Shown here piece after piece: positions 41,776-49,352 of a stretch of 64,000 nucleotides of DNA (position 1 is the first letter of the stretch; every line of letters begins with the position of its first letter). Under the pieces are notes generated by a model. The model was given only the letters and a program-made list of their open reading frames with translations, had not been told where the DNA came from and ran no database searches. Source of the stretch: Streptomyces caniscabiei (GTDB lineage Bacteria; Actinomycetota; Actinomycetes; Streptomycetales; Streptomycetaceae). Made by a program: the position numbers and the translations under genes. The stretch is taken from contig NZ_JABXWI010000009.1 in the NCBI RefSeq assembly GCF_014930365.1, forward strand, positions 372,001 through 436,000, read 5' to 3'.

Positions 41776-43266
41776 ATGACCGAACTCGTGGAACACGGAC
41801 AGCTGTTCATCGGCGGGGAGCTGACCGACCCCCTGGGCACGGACGTCATCGAGGTGGTCTCGCCGCACACGGAGGAGGTCATCGGCCGGGTCCCGCACGC
41901 CTCGCGCGCGGACGTCGACCGGGCCGTGGCCGCCGCGCGCCGGGCCTTCGACCATGGCCCCTGGCCCCGGACGACCCTGGACGAGCGGATCGAGGTCGTG
42001 GCCCGGATCAAGGACGCCTTCGCGGTGCGCCACGAGGAGTTCGCCCGGATCATCAGCGCCGAGAACGGCACCCCGTTCACCTCCAGCGTGATGGTGCAGG
42101 CCCTCGCGTCGATGATGGTGTGGGACGCGGCGATCACCACCGCCCGCGACTTCACCTACGAGGAGCAGCGGGCCGGCGTGCTCGGCCGGCTCCTCGTCCG
42201 GCGCGAGCCGGTCGGGGTGGTCGCGGCGGTCGTCCCCTGGAACGTGCCGCAGTTCACCGCCGCCGCCAAGCTCGCCCCCGCCCTTCTCGCCGGCTGCCCG
42301 GTGATCCTGAAGGTGTCGCCCGAAACCCCCCTGGACGCCTATCTGTTGGCGGAGATTGCCGCCGAGGCCGGTCTGCCCGAGGGTGTGCTCTCGATCCTGC
42401 CCGCCGACCGTGAGGTCAGCGAGTACCTGGTCGGTCACCCGGGCGTCGACAAGGTCTCCTTCACCGGCTCGGTCGCCGCCGGCAAGCGCGTCATGGAGGT
42501 CGCCGCCCGCAACCTCACCCGCGTCACCCTGGAGTTGGGCGGCAAGTCGGCGGCCGTGATCCTCCCCGACGCCGACGCGCAGACCGCCGTGAACGGCATC
42601 GCCCCGTTCGCCTGGATGATCAACGGCCAGGCGTGCGTGGCCCAGACCCGCATCCTCGTCCCGCGTGCCCGCTACGACGAGTTCGCCGAGGCCTTCGCGG
42701 CGTACGCCTCCGCGCTGAAGATCGGCGACCCCCTGGACCCGGCCACCGAACTCGGCCCGCTGGTCGCCGCCCGCCAGCAGCGCCGCAGCCTCGACTACAT
42801 CCGCATCGGCCAGGAGGAGGGCGCGAAGATCCTCACCGGCGGCGGCCGTCCGGCGGCCCTGGAGCGCGGCTGGTACGTCGAACCGACCCTCTTCGGCGAC
42901 GTCGACAACTCCATGCGCATCGCCCGGGAGGAGATCTTCGGCCCGGTCATCTGCCTCCTGCCGTACGGCGACGAGGACGAGGCCGTCCGTATCGCCGACG
43001 ACTCCGAGTACGGGCTCAGCGGCAGCGTCTGGACCGCCGACGACGAACGCGGCATCGACGTCGCCCGCCGGGTCCGTACCGGCACCTACTCGGTCAACAC
43101 CTTCAGCCTCGACATGTTCGGCCCGTTCGGCGGCTACAAGAACTCCGGCCTCGGGCGCGAGTTCGGCCCCGAGGGCTACGGCGAGTACCTGGAGCACAAG
43201 ATGATCCACCTGCCCGCCGGATACGAGCCGCCCGCCGGTGCCGCCGAGGGCAAGGGGGTCGGGTGA
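41776..43266 (+). CDS. NAD(P)-dependent aldehyde dehydrogenase
   Basis: 496 residues of the ALDH superfamily. PWNVPQF (154-160), general base Glu253 in LELGGKSA, nucleophile Cys287 in GQACVAQT, and EEIFGPV near 390 are all present. It oxidises an aldehyde to the acid in the cytosol; the KstR-type box upstream suggests a sterol-derived aldehyde such as the C26/C27 aldehyde made by P450. ATG 41776 after CGGGAGG is chosen over the ATG at 41743, which lacks a ribosome site. Translationally coupled to the ferredoxin gene (TGATG overlap). Confidence 0.88.
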   Translation: MTELVEHGQLFIGGELTDPLGTDVIEVVSPHTEEVIGRVPHASRADVDRAVAAARRAFDHGPWPRTTLDERIEVVARIKDAFAVRHEEFARIISAENGTPFTSSVMVQALASMMVWDAAITTARDFTYEEQRAGVLGRLLVRREPVGVVAAVVPWNVPQFTAAAKLAPALLAGCPVILKVSPETPLDAYLLAEIAAEAGLPEGVLSILPADREVSEYLVGHPGVDKVSFTGSVAAGKRVMEVAARNLTRVTLELGGKSAAVILPDADAQTAVNGIAPFAWMINGQACVAQTRILVPRARYDEFAEAFAAYASALKIGDPLDPATELGPLVAARQQRRSLDYIRIGQEEGAKILTGGGRPAALERGWYVEPTLFGDVDNSMRIAREEIFGPVICLLPYGDEDEAVRIADDSEYGLSGSVWTADDERGIDVARRVRTGTYSVNTFSLDMFGPFGGYKNSGLGREFGPEGYGEYLEHKMIHLPAGYEPPAGAAEGKGVG

Positions 43267-43499
43267 TGGGCGACCGCTGGCACGTGGAGGTCGACCGCGC
43301 CCTCTGCATCGGCTCCGCCCAGTGCGTCCACCTCGCCCCGGACGCCTTCCGCCTCGACTCCGCCATGCAGTCCCACCCCGTCGAACCGGAGACCGACGCC
43401 CACGAACGCGTCCTGAAGGCGGCGGAGGGCTGCCCGGTGGAGGCGATCTCCATCGCCCTGCTCGGGAGCGGGGAGCCGGTGTTCCCGCCGGAGGAGTAG
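43266..43499 (+). CDS. [3Fe-4S] ferredoxin, P450-type
   Basis: 77 residues. Cysteines 14, 20 and 56 (C-IGSAQ-C and GCPVEAI) give the three-ligand pattern of [3Fe-4S] ferredoxins that feed cytochromes P450 in actinomycetes; the position of the fourth ligand is serine/alanine. No P450 adjoins it. The start overlaps the aldehyde dehydrogenase stop, so the two are one transcript. With a KstR-type box in front of the operon, the CYP125-like enzyme at 22.2 kb is the natural partner, by inference. Confidence 0.88.
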   Translation: MGDRWHVEVDRALCIGSAQCVHLAPDAFRLDSAMQSHPVEPETDAHERVLKAAEGCPVEAISIALLGSGEPVFPPEE

Positions 43500-43555
43500 G
43501 GGCCCTACGCTCTGCGGTCGGCACACGAACGACAACACACGCGGGGCGGGAAGAA

Positions 43556-44422
43556 GTGCGGAAGTCCGAGGCCAAGGGGCTGATCGAGCAGGCGTACGCG
43601 GCCTGGGACGCCGAGGAGTGGCAGCGCGCCGCCGACCTCTACGAGCAGGTGCTCGCGCACTTCCCGGACGAGGGGCCGAGCGCGGAGTGGTGGTACGACG
43701 CCGCGCTCGGCCACAAGTTCCTGCGCAACTGGGACAAGGCGTACGAGCTGGGCGTCCAGGCGGCCGCCCGGGCGCCGCGCGGCGAGGGCGACCCCGCGTT
43801 CTGGAACCTCGGTATCGCGGCCACGATCCGCCGGGACTGGGCGGTCGCGCGCGACGCCTGGGCCGGTTTCGGCCTCGACGTCCCGGCCGGCGAGGGCGCG
43901 ATCGAGGGCCGTTTCGGCCATGCCTGTGTGCGCCTGGACACCGGGGGCGAACGCGAGGTGGTGTGGATCGAGCGGCTGTGCCCGACGCGCGGCCGCGTCG
44001 TCAACGTCCCCGTGACCGGCGGCCGCCGCTACGGCGAGATCGTCCTCCACGACGGTCAGCCCAACGGCGAACGCGTCGTCGACGGCACGACGTTCCCCGT
44101 CTTCGACGAACTGCTGCTCTTCGAGGCGTCCGGCCTGCCCACCCTCCAGGTGACGGTCGCGGTGGGGGAGGGCGCCGACCTGGAGGCCCTGGTCGCCCTC
44201 TTCGGCGCCCACGACCTCGGCGCGGAGACCGCCGACAGCGTCACCGTGCACTGTGCCTGCTGCAGCGAGGGCACGATCCACAAGGAGCACACGCCGACCC
44301 GCACCGGCGCCCAGCGCCTCCGCCTCGGGGCACCGGAGGAGGACGCCCGACGGCTGCTGGACCTGTGGGCGGGCGAGAAGGCGATCGGGCGCAGCTGGAG
44401 CGGCCTGGAGATCATGGGCTGA
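43556..44422 (+). CDS. TPR-repeat protein
   Basis: 288 residues. The first 110 form two or three TPR-like helical pairs (AYAAWDAEEWQRAADLYEQV, WWYDAALGHKFLRNWDKAYE, FWNLGIAATIRRDWAVARDA). The rest is a beta-rich domain with RFGHACVRL, EVVWIERLCPTRGRV and a CACCSEG cysteine cluster at about 242, possibly metal-binding. GTG start. It is 57 bases after the ferredoxin gene and may be read from the same promoter. Function unknown. An elaborate hairpin overlaps its stop codon. Confidence 0.75.
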   Translation: MRKSEAKGLIEQAYAAWDAEEWQRAADLYEQVLAHFPDEGPSAEWWYDAALGHKFLRNWDKAYELGVQAAARAPRGEGDPAFWNLGIAATIRRDWAVARDAWAGFGLDVPAGEGAIEGRFGHACVRLDTGGEREVVWIERLCPTRGRVVNVPVTGGRRYGEIVLHDGQPNGERVVDGTTFPVFDELLLFEASGLPTLQVTVAVGEGADLEALVALFGAHDLGAETADSVTVHCACCSEGTIHKEHTPTRTGAQRLRLGAPEEDARRLLDLWAGEKAIGRSWSGLEIMG

Positions 44423-44471
44423 GAACACAACCCTCGAAGGGTAAAAAATCCCCTTTGGGGGTTGTGTTCTC
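44421..44471 (+). terminator. Nested hairpin overlapping the TPR-gene stop codon
   Basis: Outer stem GAGAACACAACCC (44421-44433) / GGGTTGTGTTCTC (44459-44471), 13 perfect pairs. Inside the loop AAGGG-TAAAAAAT-CCCCTT forms a second stem. Probably a terminator, but AT-rich and unlike others in the window. Confidence 0.65.
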
Positions 44472-44555
44472 GCATGGGCGTTCTATCGTAGAAATCAGCC
44501 TACGAGGCGAGTGAGGGAGTCGACCGGAGTAGCCGACATGGGCGCGAGGTAGCAG

Positions 44556-44684
44556 ATCCGCCGGTGCCGACGTCGACGGTCGGGCTGAGAGGCCGGAAGG
44601 CAGCAGGACAGGGCCGGAAGGCGACCCCCAGCACCTGATCCGGGTAATACCGGCGCAGGGAACCCGTCTCGTAGGTCTTTTCGC
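44556..44684 (+). promoter_or_regulatory. Orphan TPP (THI-box) riboswitch
   Basis: Conserved parts in order: CCGGTGCC, a small P3 hairpin, GGGCTGAGAGG, CAGCACCTGATCC, GGGTAATACCGG and CGCAGGGA, which is the full TPP-sensing core. The closing P1 helix is hard to see and may be degraded. Downstream on the same strand there is no thiamine gene: the next sequence is the 3' end of the KstR-like gene on the opposite strand, from 44720. Confidence 0.88.
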
Positions 44685-44719
44685 GCGCCCACTCCACTGC
44701 TCGGATCGCGTCCGCCCTC

Positions 44720-45382
44720 CTATGCCTGCTTCCGCCCTTCCGGGGCCGTCAGGTCGATCAGGCGGCACACCGTCTCGATGTCGATCTTCACCTGGGCGAT
44801 GGAGGCACGGCCGGAGAGCCAGGTGATGAGGGCCGAGTGCCAGGTGTGCTCGATGACGCGGACGGCGGAGAGCTGCTCGGCGGTCGGGTCGGCCAGCCCC
44901 ATCGCGTCGAGGATGATCGCGGTGGTCTGGTGGGAGACCTGGTCGACCTCGGGGCTGACGCTGCGGTCGGCGAAGGTGAGCGCCCGCACCATGGCGTCGG
45001 CGAGATGGGGCTCGCGCTGCAGGGCCCGGAACGCGCGCATCAGCGTCTCGGCGACCCGCTCGGCGGCCGCCTCGCCGGTCGGGGGCTTCTTGCGGAGCGT
45101 GCCGTGCATGTGCTCCAGCTGGGCCTGCATGGTGGCGACCAGCAGATGGATCTTGGAGGGGAAGTAGCGGTAGAGGGTCCCCAGGGCGACCTGTGAGGAC
45201 TCCGCGACCTCCCGCATCTGCACGGCGTCGAAACCGCCCCGGCTGGCCAACTGGGCGCTGGCGTGCAGGATGCGGCGCCGGCGTGCCTCCTGGCGCTCCG
45301 TGAGGGGCGGCGAGTCCGGTCGCGCGGTGCCGGCATCCACCTTGGCCTCCAGCTTGGTCTCCACCTTGGCTTCCGCAGACAT
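44720..45382 (-). CDS. kstR: KstR-like TetR regulator of sterol catabolism
   Basis: 220 residues. A charged, variable 28-residue lead precedes a TetR domain with helix-turn-helix VQMREVAESSQVALGTLYRYF (about 54-74, written here in part of its consensus). The ligand domain keeps FPSKIHLLV, ALQREPHLADAMVRALTFAD and TWHSALITWLSGRAS, the blocks I recognise from mycobacterial KstR, which is released from DNA by cholesterol-derived CoA thioesters. A perfect KstR consensus box lies 150 bases upstream, fitting autoregulation, and further boxes lie at 23, 41 and 60 kb in front of sterol-type genes. Expected: dimeric repressor. Confidence 0.82.
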   Translation of the reverse strand: MSAEAKVETKLEAKVDAGTARPDSPPLTERQEARRRRILHASAQLASRGGFDAVQMREVAESSQVALGTLYRYFPSKIHLLVATMQAQLEHMHGTLRKKPPTGEAAAERVAETLMRAFRALQREPHLADAMVRALTFADRSVSPEVDQVSHQTTAIILDAMGLADPTAEQLSAVRVIEHTWHSALITWLSGRASIAQVKIDIETVCRLIDLTAPEGRKQA

Positions 45383-45531
45383 GGTTCTCGTTCCGTGACA
45401 GTCGTGACGGTCGGTGAGGATATGCGATCACAGAGCATGCCAGGGCGGGGGCCGTGGCGTGAATCACCTGATCCATCTCTCACAGCGGTACTACCAGCCG
45501 GTAGATTCGGAGCCTCTTGAACGATCAACTC

Positions 45532-45545
45532 TGAAACTTGTTCTA
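45532..45545. promoter_or_regulatory. KstR box between the regulator and the glycosyltransferase operon
   Basis: TGAAACTTGTTCTA, an exact fit to TnnAACnnGTTnnA. It is 150 bases before the regulator start and 54 bases before the glycosyltransferase start. Confidence 0.75.
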
Positions 45546-45599
45546 GATTACCGTCTCGTCGTAATCTCACGGGAAATCGCAGTGAGAAGGGGGCCAGGA

Positions 45600-47036
45600 G
45601 TGACCGCTGAGGCCAGTCGGGCGGCGTCCCGACGTGACCTTGCCGCCGACGGCGGGCGACCGCTCGACATCGCGCTCCTCACCTATAAAGGGAACCCGTT
45701 CTGCGGGGGCCAGGGCGTCTACGTACGGCATCTCTCGCGCGAGCTGGCCCGCCTCGGCCACCGGGTCGAGGTGATCGGTTCCCAGCCCTATCCCGTGCTC
45801 GACGAGGACGCCGTCCCCGCCGACGGACCGGGCGGAGTCTCCCTCACCGAGCTGCCCAGCCTCGACCTCTACCGCCAGCCCGACCCCTTCCGCACCCCGA
45901 AGCGGGGCGAGTACCGCGACTGGATCGACGCCCTCGAAGTGGCGACCATGTGGACCGGCGGCTTCCCGGAGCCCCTGACGTTCTCCCTGCGCGCCCGCCG
46001 CCACCTGCGCGCCCGCCGCGGCGAGTTCGACGTCGTCCACGACAACCAGACCCTCGGGTACGGGCTGCTGGGCGACGTGGGCGCCCCGCTGGTCACCACC
46101 ATTCACCACCCCATCACCGTCGACCGGCAGTTGGAGCTGGACGCCGCCGAGGGCCGGCAGCGCCGGATGTCCGTACGCCGCTGGTACGCCTTCACGCGCA
46201 TGCAGAAGCGGGTCGCGCGGCGGCTGCCGTCCGTGCTGACCGTCTCCGGCACCTCCCGCCAGGAGATCGTCGACCACCTCGGTGTGCGCGACGACCGGAT
46301 GCACGTCGTCCACATCGGCGCCGACACCGACCTCTTCTCGCCGAATCCGGCCGTGCCGCAGGTGTCCGGCCGGATCGTCACCACCTCCAGCGCGGACGTG
46401 CCGCTCAAGGGCCTCGTCTTCCTCGTCGAGGCGCTCGCCAAGGTGCGCACCGAGCACACCGCCGCCCACCTGGTCGTCGTCGGCAAGCGGCCCACCGAGG
46501 GCCCGGTCGCCCAGGCGATCGAGCGGTACGGCCTCGAAGGCGCCGTCGAGTTCGTCAAGGGCATCTCCGACGCCGAACTTGTCGACCTGGTCCGCTCGGC
46601 CGAGGTCGCCTGCGTGCCCTCGCTGTACGAGGGGTTCTCGCTCCCGGCTGCCGAGGCCATGGCCACCGGTACGCCGCTGGTCGCCACCACCGGCGGAGCC
46701 ATACCGGAGGTCGCCGGACCCGACGGCGAGACCTGCCTCGCGGTGCCCCCGGGAGACCCGGGCGCCCTGGCCACCGCGCTCGGCCGCCTGCTCGGCGACC
46801 CCGACCTCCGCCGACGGCTCGGCCGCGCGGGGCGCGAGCGTGTACTGAGCCGGTTCACCTGGGCCAAGGCGGCCGAGGGCACGGTCGCCCACTACCGCGA
46901 GGCGATCGCCCGCGGGGCCGCCGGACGGGCCGGAGCCGCCGGACGAGCCCGAGCCGCCGACACGGCTGATGCCGTCGAAGAAGCAGTCGAAGCAAACCGC
47001 GAAAGCGCCAACCGCGAAAGCAGGGCCACGTGCTGA
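45600..47036 (+). CDS. GT4-family glycosyltransferase
   Basis: 478 residues. GT-B fold: N-terminal LDIALLTYKGNPFCGGQGVYV with the glycine loop, the middle GADTDLFSP, and the C-terminal nucleotide-sugar site SLYEGFSLPAAEAMATGTPLV with the EX7E glutamates. Retaining transferase, cytosolic, acceptor unknown. GTG 45600 has GAAGGGGG upstream; longer openings would run through the KstR box. First gene of a tightly packed operon (overlapping by 7 bases with the methyltransferase). The alanine/arginine-rich C-terminus is poorly conserved in type. Confidence 0.87.
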   Translation: MTAEASRAASRRDLAADGGRPLDIALLTYKGNPFCGGQGVYVRHLSRELARLGHRVEVIGSQPYPVLDEDAVPADGPGGVSLTELPSLDLYRQPDPFRTPKRGEYRDWIDALEVATMWTGGFPEPLTFSLRARRHLRARRGEFDVVHDNQTLGYGLLGDVGAPLVTTIHHPITVDRQLELDAAEGRQRRMSVRRWYAFTRMQKRVARRLPSVLTVSGTSRQEIVDHLGVRDDRMHVVHIGADTDLFSPNPAVPQVSGRIVTTSSADVPLKGLVFLVEALAKVRTEHTAAHLVVVGKRPTEGPVAQAIERYGLEGAVEFVKGISDAELVDLVRSAEVACVPSLYEGFSLPAAEAMATGTPLVATTGGAIPEVAGPDGETCLAVPPGDPGALATALGRLLGDPDLRRRLGRAGRERVLSRFTWAKAAEGTVAHYREAIARGAAGRAGAAGRARAADTADAVEEAVEANRESANRESRATC

Positions 47037-47797
47037 CCGTCGATTTCTCCAGGTTCCCGCTCGCCCCGGGGGACCGGGTCCTGGATCTCGGCTGTGGAGC
47101 GGGCCGGCACGCCTTCGAGTGCTACCGGCGCGGCGCCCAGGTCGTGGCCCTCGACCAGAACGCCGAGGAGATCCGCGAGGTCGCCAAGTGGTTCGCGGCG
47201 ATGAAGGAGGCCGGCGAGGCCCCCGAGGGCGCCACCGCCACCGCGATGGAGGGCGACGCCCTCGCGCTGCCGTTCCCCGACGAGTCCTTCGACGTCGTCA
47301 TCATCTCCGAGGTGATGGAGCACATCCCCGACGACAAGGGCGTCCTCGCCGAGATGGTCCGGGTGCTCAGGCCCGGCGGCCGGATAGCCGTCACCGTGCC
47401 GCGCTACGGCCCCGAGAAGGTCTGCTGGGCGCTCTCCGACGCCTACCACGAGGTCGAGGGCGGCCACATCCGCATCTACAAGGCGGACGAACTCCTCGCC
47501 AAGATCCGCGAGGCGGGCCTCAAGCCGTACGGCACCCACCACGCCCACGCCCTGCACTCGCCCTACTGGTGGCTGAAGTGCGCGTTCGGCGTCGACAACG
47601 ACAAGGCGCTGCCCGTGCGGGCGTACCACAAGCTGCTGGTCTGGGACATCATGAAGAAGCCCCTGGCCACGCGGGTCGCCGAGGAGGCGCTGAACCCGCT
47701 GATCGGCAAGAGCTTCGTGGCGTACGCGACCAAGCCGCACCTGCCGGTCGCCGCTGCCGCCACCACCGCCGCCGCTGCCCCGGCGGACGCCAAGTGA
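47030..47797 (+). CDS. Class I SAM-dependent methyltransferase
   Basis: 255 residues. SAM motif I VLDLGCGAGRHAFE (17-30), acidic VALDQN, motif for adenine EGDALALPFPDESFD and EVMEHIPDDKGVLAEMVRVL, as in UbiE/methyltransferase-11 proteins. The C-terminal half (HSPYWWLKCAFG, YHKLLVWDIMKKP) has amphipathic aromatic helices that may touch the membrane or a lipid. Overlaps both neighbours (GTG within the end of the glycosyltransferase gene; GTGA with the next). Acts, I infer, on the same lipid-like product. Confidence 0.87.
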   Translation: MLTVDFSRFPLAPGDRVLDLGCGAGRHAFECYRRGAQVVALDQNAEEIREVAKWFAAMKEAGEAPEGATATAMEGDALALPFPDESFDVVIISEVMEHIPDDKGVLAEMVRVLRPGGRIAVTVPRYGPEKVCWALSDAYHEVEGGHIRIYKADELLAKIREAGLKPYGTHHAHALHSPYWWLKCAFGVDNDKALPVRAYHKLLVWDIMKKPLATRVAEEALNPLIGKSFVAYATKPHLPVAAAATTAAAAPADAK

Positions 47798-48861
47798 CGA
47801 CCCCCCGGACAGAACACCTGGTCCTGCCCGGGGTCCTCACCGCAGAGGAGGCCGCCGCCACCGTGCGGGGCATCCTCGCGGTGCAGCGCGCGGACGGCGC
47901 CATCCCCTGGTTCCGCGGACACCACCTCGACCCGTGGGACCACACCGAGGCGGCCATGGCCCTGGACGCGGCCGGTGAGCACGAGGCCGCCGAACGCGCC
48001 TACGAGTGGCTGCGCCGGCACCAGAACGAGGACGGCTCCTGGTACGCCGCCTACGCCGACGGCGACGCCCACGACATCACCGACCGGGGCCGCGAGACCA
48101 ACTTCGTCGCCTACATGGCCGTCGGCGTCTGGCACCACTACCTGGCCACCGGCGACGACACCTTCCTCGACCACATGTGGCCGGCCGTCTACGCGGCGAT
48201 CGAGTGCGTCCTGCGGCTCCAGCAGCCCGGCGGGCAGATCGGCTGGAAGCGCGAGGACGACGGCACACCGGTGAACGACGCCCTGCTGACGGGCAGTTCG
48301 TCGATCCACCACGCGCTGCGCTGCGCGCTCGCCATCGCCGAGCAGCGGGAAGAGCCGCAGCCGGACTGGGAGTTGGCGGTCGGCGCGCTGCGGCACGCGA
48401 TCCGCCGGCACCCCGAGCGGTTCCTCGACAAGGACCGCTACTCGATGGACTGGTACTACCCGGTGCTCGGCGGCGCGCTCACCGGCGCCGAGGCCAAGTC
48501 CCGCGTCGAGGAGGGCTGGGACCGTTTCGTCGTCCCCGGCCTCGGGGTCCGCTGTGTCGTCCCCAACCCCTGGGTGACCGGCGGCGAATCGGCCGAACTC
48601 GCCCTGGCGCTCTGGGCGATGGGCGAGTCCGACCGCGCGCTGGAGATACTCCAGTCCATCCAGCACCTCCGCGACCCCGGCTCCGGCCTGTACTGGACGG
48701 GTTACGTCTTCGAGGACCGGGCCGTCTGGCCCGAGGAACTGACGTCCTGGACCGCGGGTTCGCTCCTGCTGGCCGTGGCCGCGCTGGGCGGCGACGAGGC
48801 CACGTGCGCGGTCTTCGGCGGGGAGCGCTTGCCGCGCGGGCTGGACGTCGAGTGCTGTTGA
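47794..48861 (+). CDS. Alpha-toroid (prenyltransferase/squalene-oxidase repeat) protein
   Basis: 355 residues, no signal peptide. Helical hairpin repeats with QRADGAIPWFRGHHLDPWDH, NEDGSWYAAYADGD, LRLQQPGGQIGW and WTAGSLLLAVAAL, resembling terpene cyclase, prenyltransferase and six-hairpin glycosidase toroids. The DXDD motif of cyclases is not seen, so glycoside processing or binding of a lipid is as likely as terpene chemistry. Last gene of the glycosyltransferase-methyltransferase operon; GTG start overlaps the previous stop. Under the KstR-type box by position. Confidence 0.82.
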   Translation: MTTPRTEHLVLPGVLTAEEAAATVRGILAVQRADGAIPWFRGHHLDPWDHTEAAMALDAAGEHEAAERAYEWLRRHQNEDGSWYAAYADGDAHDITDRGRETNFVAYMAVGVWHHYLATGDDTFLDHMWPAVYAAIECVLRLQQPGGQIGWKREDDGTPVNDALLTGSSSIHHALRCALAIAEQREEPQPDWELAVGALRHAIRRHPERFLDKDRYSMDWYYPVLGGALTGAEAKSRVEEGWDRFVVPGLGVRCVVPNPWVTGGESAELALALWAMGESDRALEILQSIQHLRDPGSGLYWTGYVFEDRAVWPEELTSWTAGSLLLAVAALGGDEATCAVFGGERLPRGLDVECC

Positions 48862-48902
48862 GCGCCGCTGAGCCGGGGGGTCCGGCGTCGGCCGCCAGGC
48901 CG

Positions 48903-48968
48903 GTGGGGCTTCTCGCGCAGTTCCCCGCGCCCCTGAAAAGCAGGGGCTGCGCCCCGTGCTTTTCGGCC
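48903..48968 (+). repeat. Dispersed GC-rich repeat, copy C
   Basis: Same as copy A at 4340 (TGGGGCTTCTCGCGCAG, then TTCCCCGCGCCCCTG and AAAAGCAGGGGC) with only a few changes. It lies in the 127-base gap after the alpha-toroid gene and probably terminates it. Confidence 0.88.
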
Positions 48969-48988
48969 CGCACCGGACCCGAGCGCAC

Positions 48989-49276
48989 TCAATGCCGGTG
49001 CATCCGGTTGGCGATGGCGTGGCCCACGAACAGGTATACGACGGCCGCGAGGCCATAGCCGGCCACCACCCGGGCCCACTGCTCGTCGAACGTGAACAGG
49101 TCGTGCGACCAGCCGGCGAGCCAGCGGGCCGCGTCATGGACGAACTGCACGAAGTCGTTCGCGCCGTTCGCGCCCAGCAGGTACATCAGGATCCACAGGC
49201 CGAGGATGAACGCCATGACATCGGCGACGATCGCGATGACCCGGCCCGCCTGATTGGAACCGCTATATCGAGACAT
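48989..49276 (-). CDS. Small membrane protein, unknown
   Basis: 95 residues with two membrane helices (VIAIVADVMAFILGLWILMYLL and VVAGYGLAAVVYLFVGHAIA) joined by an amphipathic stretch (FVQFVHDAARWLAGWSHDLF). It ends in a basic NRMHRH. Codon use is normal for a gene here. The ribosome site is weak. Similar small proteins are widespread in actinomycetes, usually without known function. Confidence 0.7.
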   Translation of the reverse strand: MSRYSGSNQAGRVIAIVADVMAFILGLWILMYLLGANGANDFVQFVHDAARWLAGWSHDLFTFDEQWARVVAGYGLAAVVYLFVGHAIANRMHRH

Positions 49277-49352
49277 GCCTGACGGGTTGCCCGTGAACCC
49301 CAGGCCAAACCTCGCCCGCCTCCACGAGCCCCCCTCGACGCCTCACCTACGC

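Noticed and set aside
44778..45196. Plus-strand ORFs downstream of the TPP riboswitch
   Set aside because: They are antisense shadows of the KstR-like gene and resemble no thiamine-related protein.
47794..48861. Terpene cyclase
   Set aside because: The toroid repeat is present but the DXDD catalytic motif and membrane-entry features were not seen.
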